Below, in pieces: positions 1-8,917 of a stretch of 23,998 nucleotides of DNA. Numbering within the stretch: position 1 is the first letter of the stretch; every line of letters begins with the position of its first letter. The translations under genes were made by a program, and so were the position numbers. The DNA is from JACKCP01 sp050253255 (GTDB lineage: Bacteria; Desulfobacterota; Desulfobacteria; Desulfobacterales; JACKCP01), in the NCBI GenBank assembly GCA_050253255.1, contig JBFWJK010000031.1, forward strand, positions 1-23,998, written 5' to 3'. The notes under the pieces were generated by a model, which saw only the letters and a program-made list of their open reading frames with translations, did not search any database and was not told where the DNA came from.

Positions 1-2520
1 ATACCATCTTATACCGTATCCCCAGGATCTTCTTATATCACCAAATCCCACACTCTCATCTTTTGCAAAAACATCACCGGCATCATAAAAAAGAAGTCCC
101 ATAAGTCCGGCTTTTTTTACTATCGGGAAAATAAGTTCCAGGTTTGCCTGGATATATTTTTCACCTCCGACTTCGTTTCCTTCATCTGTCAGAACATAAA
201 TACCCTGCCAGTCATAACCTCTTACAGAATTCATACCGCCCAGATAGAATTTTTCATAATCAGGAAGAATTCCGTCTGAATTTTTCTGTACAAAACCACC
301 TTCACCGTGGGCAAAAAACACAAGACTCCAGAACAGGGGCACATAAACTCCTGTTTCAGCAATATACTTGGTATATGAATAGTCCCCTCCAAGGAAACTC
401 CCTGCATGCTCCACAGAAATTGAATGCTTCATACCTTCGGTCGGGTTGAACATTCTGTCCCTTGAATCGTATTTGAGGGCAACAGTTGTGGAGCTTTCAA
501 CATTGTCACCTTCAAGTTCAAGAATATCAGGATCAGTGGTATCTATGTTGTCAATTGTCGCAACTTCATATGTATATGACCAGTAAAGCCTGGTATAGTC
601 AAAAACAGGATAGCTGAACCGAATCGAACCGCCTGTACTTTTCTTGTCATAATCGTCATATTCCCTTTCCCAGTTGTAGACATCAAATCCTGCAGAAAGA
701 GGAATGTCAAAAAGCCAGGGTTCTGTAAAACTGAAGGTATACCTTGTTGCGCTTCCTGAGAACTCTCCTTTGAGATTTACGGTCTGTCCCTTCCCTCTGA
801 AGTTTCTCTGGGTAACCGAAACAGTGGCAAAAAGATTGTCCACACTTGAATAACCTGCACCGAATGTAAACATTCCGGTTGTTTTTTCCTCAACATTTAC
901 GTGGATATCAACCTTGTCCTTTTCTCCCGAAGGAACAGTCTCAATATTTACGTTCTGAAAATAATCCATTCTGTAAAGATTCCTGACTCCTCTCTGAAGC
1001 CTAGATTTACTGTACAGTGTCTGTTCTCTGATGGGGAATTCTCTTCTTATGACCTTGTCTCTGGTTTTCGAGTTCCCTCCGATAATTATTTTATCGATAT
1101 AGACCTGGTTATTTTTTTTGATATGGAAAGTTATATTTAAAATATTGTTTTCACGGTCTTTTTCAAGGTCAGGGAAAACATCAGCATTTGCATATCCCGC
1201 ATCTGCGTAGATATCTGAAATCGATATTGAATCCTCCTGAAGAAACTGCCTGTTAAACAGTTCACCTTTTTTTGTCTTGATTGCCTTAAGTATTATTTCC
1301 TCCGCAACAATAAGATCTCCTTCTGCCCTGACTTCCCCTATTGTAAATTTCTCTCCTTCAAAAATTTTGAAAAGAAGCTTCACATTGTTGCCGTCAAAGG
1401 TGATTTCAGGATCTGAGACTCTTGCTTCCGCATATCCGGTGGTGTGATAAAACGCAAGAATTCTTCCAGCATCCTGCTGAATCTGATCTTTCTTGAATTC
1501 ACCTGAGCCGGTAAGCCATGAGAAAAAACCTTTTTTTGAGCTTTCAATCTTTTTTTTGAGCTGTTTGTCAGTATAATCCTCATTACCTTCAAATACAATT
1601 TCACGAATAAATGTCTTGTCACCTTCAGATATTGTAAAAACAAGATCAGCTCTGTTGTGAGACAGCTCTTTAAGCTCATAACTGACTTCGCACTGGTGAT
1701 AGTTTTTTTCCTTATAAAGTTCCTTTATTGCTTCAATATCTTTTTTCACTTCAAAAATATTAAGGATTGAACCGCTTTTCAGGGTTATATTCTCCCTGAT
1801 TTTTTCGTTGTCGTAAGAATGATTCCCCTTGAACTGAATCTGCCTTATTGTGGGCTTTTCCTTTACATGGAAAATAACCTTTATTCCGTTTTCGGCTTCT
1901 TCACGGGTGACCCTGATATCGCCGAAATAACCCATGTTATAAATCCTGTCGAGATCATCGGAAAGATCACCGTCAGCATAAGCAGTTCCTTCTCTTGTAT
2001 TTATGAGACGTTTTATCGCCTCATCCTCAATTCTTTCATTCCCTCTTATTTCGATTTCAGTGATCCTTACCTTGACAAACAAGGTACCGCCTATCTTTTT
2101 GGATATTTTATTAACTGACCCGAAAAGGTTTTCTATCCCTATAAACTTTTCACTGAATTCATAAATTCTGTTATCTTCAGCACTGCCAAGAACAGCTTCA
2201 AGCAGAAACTCATTGTTCCCTGTAACTTCAAATTTTCCCTTCACAAACCCTCTTGCACCCGACTCCTTTGCAAGCTCAAAAAGTTTTTCATTATCAAGGT
2301 CTTTAGACGAGCCTTCATAAAAAAACGGCTCACCGCCGGCTTTTCTTATTTCAGAACCAATAAGTTCAGGAATTTCACTGTTCAGATATCCGAAATCACT
2401 CCCTCCCTCAATTTCAAAAGGGAAAAGAACAACTCTGCTCTCCAGTGAATATGATGTAAAAGGAATACAAAACAAAATAAAAATTAATACAAATATATTT
2501 GATACACTAAACCGATACAA
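1..2520 (-). CDS. bamA: Outer membrane protein assembly factor BamA, C-terminus cut by window edge
   Basis: BamA is the Omp85 barrel that inserts beta-barrel proteins into the outer membrane. I translated the open frame by eye: 840 residues are visible and it is still open at base 1, so the last part of the barrel is missing. The chosen start is TTG at 2520. It lies inside the lolD 3' end, with AAGGAAGG five bases upstream, and gives a signal peptide (hydrophobic residues about 9-24). An extra domain follows (about 27-147, beginning VVLFPFEI), then five POTRA-type repeats (about 150-560; each starts with a strand such as VRITEIEIRGNERI or FIREIVFEGNEDY), then the barrel. The hallmark L6-loop motif VRGYDW is at about 766-771. 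It is the last gene seen in the lysS-lol operon. The identity is secure; the extra N-terminal domain is unusual relative to enterobacterial BamA. Confidence 0.95.
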   Translation of the reverse strand, partial: MYRFSVSNIFVLIFILFCIPFTSYSLESRVVLFPFEIEGGSDFGYLNSEIPELIGSEIRKAGGEPFFYEGSSKDLDNEKLFELAKESGARGFVKGKFEVTGNNEFLLEAVLGSAEDNRIYEFSEKFIGIENLFGSVNKISKKIGGTLFVKVRITEIEIRGNERIEDEAIKRLINTREGTAYADGDLSDDLDRIYNMGYFGDIRVTREEAENGIKVIFHVKEKPTIRQIQFKGNHSYDNEKIRENITLKSGSILNIFEVKKDIEAIKELYKEKNYHQCEVSYELKELSHNRADLVFTISEGDKTFIREIVFEGNEDYTDKQLKKKIESSKKGFFSWLTGSGEFKKDQIQQDAGRILAFYHTTGYAEARVSDPEITFDGNNVKLLFKIFEGEKFTIGEVRAEGDLIVAEEIILKAIKTKKGELFNRQFLQEDSISISDIYADAGYANADVFPDLEKDRENNILNITFHIKKNNQVYIDKIIIGGNSKTRDKVIRREFPIREQTLYSKSRLQRGVRNLYRMDYFQNVNIETVPSGEKDKVDIHVNVEEKTTGMFTFGAGYSSVDNLFATVSVTQRNFRGKGQTVNLKGEFSGSATRYTFSFTEPWLFDIPLSAGFDVYNWEREYDDYDKKSTGGSIRFSYPVFDYTRLYWSYTYEVATIDNIDTTDPDILELEGDNVESSTTVALKYDSRDRMFNPTEGMKHSISVEHAGSFLGGDYSYTKYIAETGVYVPLFWSLVFFAHGEGGFVQKNSDGILPDYEKFYLGGMNSVRGYDWQGIYVLTDEGNEVGGEKYIQANLELIFPIVKKAGLMGLLFYDAGDVFAKDESVGFGDIRRSWGYGIRWY

Positions 2521-3193
2521 GTGAACCTTCCTTTAATGTTACCTGTTTATCCATAAGAGATGCCAGTTCCATATTATGGGTTACCACTATGAGCGTCATT
2601 CCAAGCTCCCTGTTCAGCTCCTCAAGCAGCATATGAACATCTGCACTGTTTTTTCTGTCAAGATTTCCTGTCGGCTCATCAGCAAGAAGGACAATCGGAT
2701 CCATTATAAGAGCCCTTGCAAGAGCAACTCTTTGCTGCTCTCCTCCCGAAAGCTCAGTAACCTTATGTTTCATTCTGCTGTAAAGCCCGACTTTTTCCAG
2801 AAGCTTTTCAGCTTTTTTCAGGGAAGATTTCCTGTCTGCCCCACCTATCAAAGATGGCATCATTACATTTTCAACAGCATTGAATTCAGGCAGAAGATGA
2901 TGAAACTGAAACATGAATCCTATTTTTCTGTTTCTTATTTCTGCAACTTTTTCATCGCCCAGAGAATAGATATCTTCACCCTCAATATAAATTTTTCCCT
3001 TATCAGGATGGTCAAGCCCCCCAAGCACATGAAGAAGAGTTGACTTTCCTATTCCCGAAGCTCCTGTCACTGCAATTTTTTCACCCTTGGTTACAGTAAA
3101 GTCAAGGTCTTTTAAAATATGCAGAACGGTTTCACCCGTTTTATAACTTTTTGAAATATTTTCAAGGACAATGCATCCTTCCTTATTCGCCAT
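2507..3193 (-). CDS. lolD: Lipoprotein-releasing system ATP-binding protein LolD
   Basis: This is the ATPase of the Lol transporter, which extracts outer-membrane lipoproteins from the inner membrane. It has 228 residues, close to the E. coli length. It shows Walker A GASGIGKS (44-51), a Q-loop QFHHLLPEF (about 96-104), signature LSGGEQQ (148-154), Walker B IVLLADEP (167-174) and the switch histidine H206. The HHLLPEF stretch after the Q-loop is typical of LolD. An in-frame upstream start is possible, but I chose ATG 3193: GGAGG sits nine bases upstream, the start overlaps the permease stop by 11 nt (translational coupling), and the length fits the family. The gene's own 3' end overlaps the bamA start by 14 nt. 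Confidence 0.95.
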   Translation of the reverse strand: MANKEGCIVLENISKSYKTGETVLHILKDLDFTVTKGEKIAVTGASGIGKSTLLHVLGGLDHPDKGKIYIEGEDIYSLGDEKVAEIRNRKIGFMFQFHHLLPEFNAVENVMMPSLIGGADRKSSLKKAEKLLEKVGLYSRMKHKVTELSGGEQQRVALARALIMDPIVLLADEPTGNLDRKNSADVHMLLEELNRELGMTLIVVTHNMELASLMDKQVTLKEGSLVSV

Positions 3194-4418
3194 AGCGGAT
3201 ACCCTCCACAGGGTCAAGGTTTGCAGCTTTGGACGCGGGATAAACCGTTGCAAAAAAGCAGATTAAAAGAGCGCTCAGCGCTATTACTGCCACATCTGAA
3301 AATTCAAGATCAACAGGAAGGGTTGTAAAAGGATACGCATCAGGAAGCTTGATAAATTTATACCTGCTCAAAATTTCACACATGATCACCCCAAGGAAAA
3401 CCCCGGTAAGTGTTCCTATTGAACCCACGAAAGTTCCCTGAATAACAAAAATTCTTTTTATGCTTTTCTTGGTTGCACCCATGGTTTTCATGATTGCAAT
3501 TTCCTTGGTTTTTTCCATTACAAGCATAATCAGAGAACTTGCGATATTAAAGGCCGCAACAAGAATGATAAGAGTAAGAATTATAAACATTGCAGTTTTT
3601 TCAAGCTTGAGGGCGGAAAAAAGAGAATGATTTACCTCCATCCAGGTACGGGTAAAAAAACGTTCAGGGAAAAGTTCCCGTATTGTCCTTACAAGACTGT
3701 CTGCATCATAGACATCATTGATATAAACACCAATTCCAGTGACTTTTTTCCCCATCCCCAGAAGACCCTGAAGATTTTCAAGATTCATGTATGCAACAGC
3801 ACTGTCGTACTCATAAAGACCACTCTCATATACACCGGCAACTTCCAGCTCGGTCATTTTAGGCATCACGCCCACAGGAGAAATTTTCCAGTCTGAAGTA
3901 AGGGCAAAAATGCTGTCACCTTTCTGAACTCCAAGACTGTCGGCAATCCCTTTTCCGATTATCACTGAATTTCTGCCTGATGAGGAATTTTTAAGAAGTC
4001 CTGACGCCTCTGAAGGATCAAAGCCCTTGACCAGCTGACGTTTTGATTCTGTATCGACTCCTCGTATGATTGTTCCTGTAAGGCCCCATCTCGATCTGAG
4101 CATGACCCTGCCTGAAAGGTATGGAAGAGCATCCGACACATTGCTCTGTTTTTTTATTTTACTGCAGACGTCCCTGTAATCTCCAAAGGAACCTGTTCTT
4201 GAATTTAAAATAAGATGAGGTTCCATTCCAAGAATTCTTTTTCTCAAATCCTTTTCTGCACCAGACATTACGGCAATAACAACAACAAGAGCCATAACGC
4301 CCAGACATACCCCTGCTACAGATAAAAAACCGACAAGGGAAATAAATCCCTGTTTCCTCTTTGCCCTCAGGTACCTGAGGGCTACGGAAAATTCAAAACC
4401 AAAATTTGGTTTAAACAT
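3183..4418 (-). CDS. Lipoprotein-releasing ABC permease, LolC/LolE family
   Basis: This is the inner-membrane permease partner of LolD, and at 411 residues its length fits the LolC/LolE family. It has the expected arrangement: an N-terminal cytoplasmic segment with ALRYLRAKRKQGFISLV, one membrane span (about 24-50), a large periplasmic MacB-type domain, then three C-terminal spans (about 270-300, 315-345, 375-400) with the FtsX-like stretch EKTKEIAIMKTMGA between the first two. Only one permease gene is present, so the complex would be a homodimer (LolF-like) unless a second copy lies elsewhere. I therefore do not choose between lolC and lolE. ATG 4418 is preferred over TTG 4430 because GGGA lies at normal spacing from it. 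It begins 16 nt after the lysS stop and overlaps lolD. Confidence 0.92.
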   Translation of the reverse strand: MFKPNFGFEFSVALRYLRAKRKQGFISLVGFLSVAGVCLGVMALVVVIAVMSGAEKDLRKRILGMEPHLILNSRTGSFGDYRDVCSKIKKQSNVSDALPYLSGRVMLRSRWGLTGTIIRGVDTESKRQLVKGFDPSEASGLLKNSSSGRNSVIIGKGIADSLGVQKGDSIFALTSDWKISPVGVMPKMTELEVAGVYESGLYEYDSAVAYMNLENLQGLLGMGKKVTGIGVYINDVYDADSLVRTIRELFPERFFTRTWMEVNHSLFSALKLEKTAMFIILTLIILVAAFNIASSLIMLVMEKTKEIAIMKTMGATKKSIKRIFVIQGTFVGSIGTLTGVFLGVIMCEILSRYKFIKLPDAYPFTTLPVDLEFSDVAVIALSALLICFFATVYPASKAANLDPVEGIRYGE

Positions 4419-4434
4419 TTTTATTCCCAAAAAA

Positions 4435-5922
4435 TTATTGTTCAGAAGACGGTCTCATATGGGGGAACAAAATAACTTCCCTTATTGACGCAGCATTTGT
4501 AAAAAGCATTACAAGACGGTCAATACCAATACCCTCACCTGCTGTGGGCGGCATTCCGTATTCAAGAGCTTCCACATAGTCTGTGTCCATCATATGAGCC
4601 TCAAGATCCCCTTCATCTCTTTTTCTTACCTGATCAAGGAATCTTTCTCTCTGATCATCAGGGTCATTTAATTCCGAAAATCCATTGGCGATTTCTCTTC
4701 CGCCTATAAAAAGCTCGAATCTTTCTGTAAATTCTGGATTTTCATCATTTCGCCTTGATAAGGGAGACACTTCCACAGGATAGTCTGTGACAAAGGTGGG
4801 CTGGATAAGATTTGGTTCCACAAGAGTTTCAAAAAGCTTGGTAACAATTTTACCTGTTTTTTCTTTTTTGGTTATTGTCACACCTTTTTCTTCAGCAAAC
4901 TTCAAAAGCCCTTCCTTGTCAGAAAGAAGAGATTTTTCCATGCCTGCAGTTTCGCACAGAGCATCGACAAGAGAAATTCTTTTCCAGGGACCTTTAAACG
5001 ATATTTTTTCTCCCTGATATTCCACTTCAGCACTGTCACACACCTCTTGGGCAATTTTTATAAAAAGTTCTTCTGTAAGATCCATCAATTCCTTATAAGT
5101 TGCATAAGCCTGGTAAAATTCAAGCATTGTAAATTCGGGATTATGCCTTGTTGAAACGCCTTCGTTTCTGAAGTTTCTGTTTATCTCAAAAACCCTGTCA
5201 AATCCTCCGACAACAAGTCTTTTCAGATAAAGTTCAGGAGCGATCCTCAGATAAAGCTTCATATCAAGGGCATTGTGATGGGTTACAAAGGGAGTAGCCT
5301 CAGCGCCGCCTGCAATGGGCTGCATCATGGGGGTCTCAACCTCAAGAAATCTTTTTTCTGTTAAGAATTCTCTGATGGTCTGGACAATTTTTGCTCTTGT
5401 AACAAAAATATTTCTGACATCTTCGTTCATGATGAGATCGACATATCTTCTTCTGTATCTTTTTTCAGGGTCTTTAAGTCCGTGGAATTTCTCGGGCAAA
5501 GGCCTGAGAGATTTTGACAAAAGACTGAAGCTGTCAGCATAAATTGTCCACTCACCTGTCTTGGTCTGAAAAAGAGGCCCTGAAACACCTACAATGTCTC
5601 CTATATCCAGCTGTTTGAAAAGCGCGTACGAATCATCTCCGACCCTGTCTTTTGCCAGATAAGCCTGCATTCTCTGTCCGCTTCCATCTTTTATCCTTAT
5701 AAATGAAGACTTTCCGAATTTATTGACAGCCATCATTCTTCCGGCAATGGTAAATTTAAGTCCTTCCTCACCAAGCTTTTCAGGACTTTGTTCAATTACC
5801 GAACGAATTTCCTCGACTGTATTTTCAACTTTAAAGCTGTTTGGATAAAGATTCACTCCTGAATCAGAAATCAGTTTATTTTTTTCTCTTCTCTGGTCGA
5901 GAAGGTCTTTTTTATCACTCAT
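4435..5922 (-). CDS. lysS: Lysyl-tRNA synthetase, class II
   Basis: It charges tRNA-Lys with lysine in the cytoplasm. The protein has 495 residues, a normal length. An N-terminal OB-fold anticodon-binding domain (about 55-140) is followed by the class II catalytic core. Motif 1 surrounds FLEVETPMMQPIAGGAEATPF, motif 2 is FEINRNFRNEGVSTRHNPEFT with the catalytic arginine, and motif 3 is GEGIGIDRLVMLFTNAASIRE near the C-terminus. These are LysRS-specific variants. ATG 5922 has GGTGA six to seven bases upstream and is favoured over an in-frame GTG at 5931. It is probably the first gene of the operon with the permease, lolD and bamA. The 91-nt gap to the kinase gene upstream contains a TTGACG hexamer but no clear -10. 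Confidence 0.97.
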   Translation of the reverse strand: MSDKKDLLDQRREKNKLISDSGVNLYPNSFKVENTVEEIRSVIEQSPEKLGEEGLKFTIAGRMMAVNKFGKSSFIRIKDGSGQRMQAYLAKDRVGDDSYALFKQLDIGDIVGVSGPLFQTKTGEWTIYADSFSLLSKSLRPLPEKFHGLKDPEKRYRRRYVDLIMNEDVRNIFVTRAKIVQTIREFLTEKRFLEVETPMMQPIAGGAEATPFVTHHNALDMKLYLRIAPELYLKRLVVGGFDRVFEINRNFRNEGVSTRHNPEFTMLEFYQAYATYKELMDLTEELFIKIAQEVCDSAEVEYQGEKISFKGPWKRISLVDALCETAGMEKSLLSDKEGLLKFAEEKGVTITKKEKTGKIVTKLFETLVEPNLIQPTFVTDYPVEVSPLSRRNDENPEFTERFELFIGGREIANGFSELNDPDDQRERFLDQVRKRDEGDLEAHMMDTDYVEALEYGMPPTAGEGIGIDRLVMLFTNAASIREVILFPHMRPSSEQ

Positions 5923-6013
5923 ATGTTTCACCGTTATGATTCATGTTAAATATTATTAATCTGCCTTAGGTAACTTATTTCAAATGACACGTCAAGCCAG
6001 TTGACTTTATATG

Positions 6014-7309
6014 TCAGCAATGATTAAAAATCAAGGTTACCTTGAGTCCTTGACTATTTTGTCTGTTTTTAATCTGGATTCTGCCGCCGTTGAGTTCAAC
6101 AAGTCTTGCAACAATTGAAAGCCCGAGCCCGCTCCCGTTTTTCTTTGTTGAAAAAAACGGATCAAACACTTTTTCAATTATTTCTTCATCTATGCCGCTT
6201 CCCGAATCCTCAACAATTATATAAACAGCATTTTTCAATGATTTAAGCTCTATGGAGATTTCTCCTCTCTCATTACAGGCCTGCGCTGCATTGATAAGAA
6301 TATTCCATATTATCTGCCTGAAATGATCCGGATCAGCTTCAATCAAGGCTTCATCATCAAGACTTGAGGTAATTTCAATCCTGTTTTTTACATTCCGGTC
6401 TTCTGCAAAGATTTTCAGTAAATCCCTAACAGCAGGAGATGGAGCCATTCTTTTTTTATGCCCTCCCCCCGGTCTTGCAAAGTAGAGAAAATTATTAACC
6501 AGCTGATCAAGTCTTCCCGATTCTCTCAGGATTATGTTACCGAGCTTTTTTACGTCATCTTTTCTGTCTTTTTCAATATCTGATATCAAAAGCTGAATAG
6601 ACCCTCTGAGTGATGCCATGGGGTTTTTAACCTCATGAGCAAAACCTGACGCAATTTCTCCTGCACTTGCAAGTCTCTCCACTCTTTTTACATACTCATC
6701 CATTTTTTTAAGATCTTCCCTTGCTCTTCTGACCTGAACAGACAAAATACTTGAAAGCCATGCAACTGCAAAAGAAGACAGAATAAAAATAAAAACCTGG
6801 AAAAATACTGCTGAACCGTCGTGGTCTGAATGTACTCCATCATCAAAAAAACATTCTATGACCCCGTAATAGTAAAGATCAGTCAAAAGGCCGTACTGAA
6901 TACTCACAATGCCCGCAACCCAGAAAGGCCTGCCTCCGAACAAAATCGCAGATGAATAAAGGATAATCACAAGATAAAAAAACTGGAATACATTGCTGTA
7001 TATGCCTGTAAAATAGATAAGAAAGGTAACAAGAAAGGTATCAACAATTATCTGAACCGCGGAAAAAAGAATTTTATTTTTTACAAAATTAAATATCAGT
7101 GAATAAAAAAGGGTCAGCACAATTATGAAAGCTGCAAAGAAATAAAGACCGAGCATCTGGCGGGAAACAGCATTTGTGCCGGAAAGGTAGAAATAATAAA
7201 ATCCTGTAATAACAAGAATTGAAAACACAAGCCTGCAGAACATAAGCCACTTGAGCCGCAGGCTTAAATTAATCTCATAGGAATTAAAGTTTCTGATTTT
7301 ATCTGTCAA
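6014..7309 (-). CDS. Membrane sensor histidine kinase, PilS-like
   Basis: It is predicted to be the sensor kinase of a two-component system. About six membrane spans cover residues 20-190. A short coiled linker leads to a HisKA domain with FAHEVKNPMASLRGS (phospho-acceptor H225), then a HATPase domain: N-box IWNILINAAQA (about 335-345), DSGSG (368-372), F-box FFSTK and GSGLGLS. Six spans plus this H-box, directly downstream of pilC, suggest PilS, which works with PilR to control sigma-54 pilin transcription. Two differences from well-known PilS proteins are that no PAS domain fits between the membrane region and HisKA, and that no pilR follows (lysS does). The start is TTG 7309 with GGAAG at close spacing; the next ATG would cut into the first span. 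The kinase call is firm and the PilS assignment is inferred from context. Confidence 0.85.
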   Translation of the reverse strand: MTDKIRNFNSYEINLSLRLKWLMFCRLVFSILVITGFYYFYLSGTNAVSRQMLGLYFFAAFIIVLTLFYSLIFNFVKNKILFSAVQIIVDTFLVTFLIYFTGIYSNVFQFFYLVIILYSSAILFGGRPFWVAGIVSIQYGLLTDLYYYGVIECFFDDGVHSDHDGSAVFFQVFIFILSSFAVAWLSSILSVQVRRAREDLKKMDEYVKRVERLASAGEIASGFAHEVKNPMASLRGSIQLLISDIEKDRKDDVKKLGNIILRESGRLDQLVNNFLYFARPGGGHKKRMAPSPAVRDLLKIFAEDRNVKNRIEITSSLDDEALIEADPDHFRQIIWNILINAAQACNERGEISIELKSLKNAVYIIVEDSGSGIDEEIIEKVFDPFFSTKKNGSGLGLSIVARLVELNGGRIQIKNRQNSQGLKVTLIFNHC

Positions 7310-7337
7310 ATTACTTCCATAATTTTCAATTTCACCA

Positions 7338-7363
7338 AAACAGGCGGGTTTAAGCGCCTGTTT
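7338..7363 (-). terminator. Hairpin between pilC and the kinase gene
   Basis: A perfect 9-bp inverted repeat (AAACAGGCG / CGCCTGTTT) with an 8-base loop starts seven bases past the pilC stop codon. On the minus strand the stem ends in four T residues, then GG, so the U-tract is short. It probably acts as a weak terminator or processing signal that lowers kinase expression relative to pilC. Confidence 0.6.
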
Positions 7364-7369
7364 CTTTTA

Positions 7370-8578
7370 TCAGGAAATACCTCCTGCCATCTGGAAAACC
7401 GGAAGATACATTGAAACTACAAGACCGCCGACAACAACACCAAGGAATACAAGCATGAAAGGCTCAATAAGAGAGGTAAGATTTTCAACAGCCTGGTCAA
7501 CTTCCTCTTCATAGAAGTCAGCAATTTTGGCAAGCATGCTCTCAAGTGCTCCTGTCTGTTCACCCACAGAAATCATTGAGCATACCATGGTCGGGAATAC
7601 ACCGCTTTCCACAAGAGGTTCGGCCATGGTGCGGCCTTCAGAAATTGCATCTTTTACATCAAGAACAGACTCTTCAACGATTGCATTACCGGACGTCTTT
7701 GCAACAATGTCAAGGGCTTCCAGTATGGAAACACCTGAAGCAAGCATTGTTCCCATTGTTCTTGTAAAGTTTGCAACTGCAACTTTTTTTATAAGAATAC
7801 CGACAACAGGAAATTTAAGCAGCATATCATCAATAAGATATTTACCTTTTACAGTTTTATATGTCCGTTTTATTATAAAAATAAGGGCGGCAATACCTCC
7901 GAGAATATACCATATGTTGCCCTGGACAAATTCACTCATGTTTATTACAAACTGTGTCGGAGCCGGAAGACTCTGCCCCATTTCGGCAAACATTTTCTGA
8001 AACACAGGAATAACAAATACCAGAATTACAGCCACAACAACAAGAGCAATTACTATTGTAACAAGGGGATAAGTCATTGCACCCTTAACCTGGGCTTTAA
8101 GCTTGGCTGCTTTTTCCATGTATGCAGAAACCCTTCTCAGGATTTCGTCAAGAATACCGCCTGCCTCACCTGCTGCAACCATATTTACAAAAAGGCTGTC
8201 AAAAATTTTAGGGTGCTTTTTCATTGCATTGGCAAGAGTGTCGCCGCCTTCAACAGAATCTTTTATGTTTTTCAAAACTTTTTTAAAAGTGGGATTGTCC
8301 TGCTGTGAGGAAAGAATATCGAGACACTGAACAACCGGTACTCCCGCATCAATCATGGTTGAGAACTGACGGCAGAAAACTATCACATCCTTTGTTTCAA
8401 CCTTGGGCTGAAGAAATTCAATATTTTCAAAAAGATCTTTCGGCTTTGGCTTTACACTTTTAGGAGTAATTCTCTGTTTTAAAAGACGTGAACGGACGGC
8501 GTCTTCATTGGGCGCATCCATTTCACCCTTGATTGTTCTGTTTTTTCTGTTTTTACCTTTCCAGACGAATACAGGCAT
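7370..8578 (-). CDS. pilC: Type IV pilus inner-membrane platform protein PilC
   Basis: PilC is the polytopic platform protein that couples the PilB/PilT motors to pilin assembly and retraction. At 402 residues it matches the family. The N-terminus MPVFVWKGKNRKNRTIKGEM is typical. Two T2SSF domains (about 68-190 and 270-392) carry the internal repeat FCRQFSTMIDAGVPVVQCLDI / FTRTMGTMLASGVSILEALDI. Spans are at about 171-193, 222-236 and 372-395. ATG 8578 has AAGGAG six bases upstream. No pilB or pilT is adjacent, because the upstream neighbour is divergent, so this is a partial pil locus. It heads a minus-strand unit with the PilS-like kinase. Confidence 0.95.
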   Translation of the reverse strand: MPVFVWKGKNRKNRTIKGEMDAPNEDAVRSRLLKQRITPKSVKPKPKDLFENIEFLQPKVETKDVIVFCRQFSTMIDAGVPVVQCLDILSSQQDNPTFKKVLKNIKDSVEGGDTLANAMKKHPKIFDSLFVNMVAAGEAGGILDEILRRVSAYMEKAAKLKAQVKGAMTYPLVTIVIALVVVAVILVFVIPVFQKMFAEMGQSLPAPTQFVINMSEFVQGNIWYILGGIAALIFIIKRTYKTVKGKYLIDDMLLKFPVVGILIKKVAVANFTRTMGTMLASGVSILEALDIVAKTSGNAIVEESVLDVKDAISEGRTMAEPLVESGVFPTMVCSMISVGEQTGALESMLAKIADFYEEEVDQAVENLTSLIEPFMLVFLGVVVGGLVVSMYLPVFQMAGGIS

Positions 8579-8917
8579 CAGCGACTCCTTGATTTAATCT
8601 TTGCTTATGATTTGTTATAACATAAAGAAAAGCCTAAGTTTGCCACAGGCTCAAGTCAGGTTTAATTATTATCTCTTGTCAGTTAAATTATGCTGTAAAA
8701 ACGGGCATTAACTTTTAATTTTAAGTAGCACAGAATTTTACTTCTTGCAATTGTACTGTTAATAAGAAACTTAATTTTAAATACTTTATTATTTTAATTT
8801 AAAAAAATTAAGTATATCAAATTAAACTAAACAAAGACATTATTATAATAATCAGCTTAAAACCATCATTATTTTATTAGACCCAAAAGGTTTTAACCAG
8901 CCTTCAAGGAGCTTTTT
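8579..8917. other. AT-rich divergent spacer between pilC and the antiporter
   Basis: The 339-bp gap holds no credible ORF. The part at about 8700-8880 is extremely AT-rich. It includes an imperfect AT-only dyad (8770-8782 against 8797-8812) and, near 8633-8653, a 5-bp stem AGCCT/AGGCT with a long loop. Promoters for both flanking genes should lie here. Confidence 0.6.
8822..8849 (+). promoter_or_regulatory. Candidate promoter of the antiporter gene
   Basis: A perfect TATAAT (8844-8849) lies about 70 bases before the antiporter start. The best -35 at 16-bp spacing is TTAAAC (8822-8827), which is weak. The surroundings are so AT-rich that a chance TATAAT is possible. Confidence 0.3.

Noticed and set aside
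144..449. Plus-strand ORF of 101 codons inside the bamA region
   Set aside because: The opposite strand gives an uninterrupted 840-residue BamA translation with POTRA and VRGY motifs; this is a shadow frame.
2576..3043. Plus-strand ORF of 155 codons antisense to lolD
   Set aside because: It has no family resemblance, lies entirely within lolD, and lolD has every ABC motif.
5971..5995. TGAC-GT-GTCA dyad and TTGACG between the kinase gene and lysS as an FNR/CRP site or promoter
   Set aside because: The half-sites are only 4 bp, the gap is not that of an FNR box, and no -10 hexamer lies 16-18 bp from TTGACG.
6014..7309. Firm naming of this kinase as pilS
   Set aside because: Context and membrane layout agree, but the PAS domain and the neighbouring pilR are missing, so the symbol was withheld.
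7527..8000. Plus-strand ORF of 157 codons antisense to pilC
   Set aside because: Ser/Thr/Ile-rich shadow translation; pilC on the other strand is intact and recognisable.
8640..8665. Sigma-54 type promoter (GG/GC pair) upstream of pilC on the minus strand
   Set aside because: TGGCAAACTTAGGCT has 9 rather than 10 bases between GG and GC and poor flanking matches; spacing is strict for sigma-54.
8770..8812. AT-only inverted repeat in the pilC-antiporter spacer as a terminator or replication origin
   Set aside because: Imperfect, composed only of A and T in a region where such dyads arise by chance; no DnaA-box cluster or direct repeats found.
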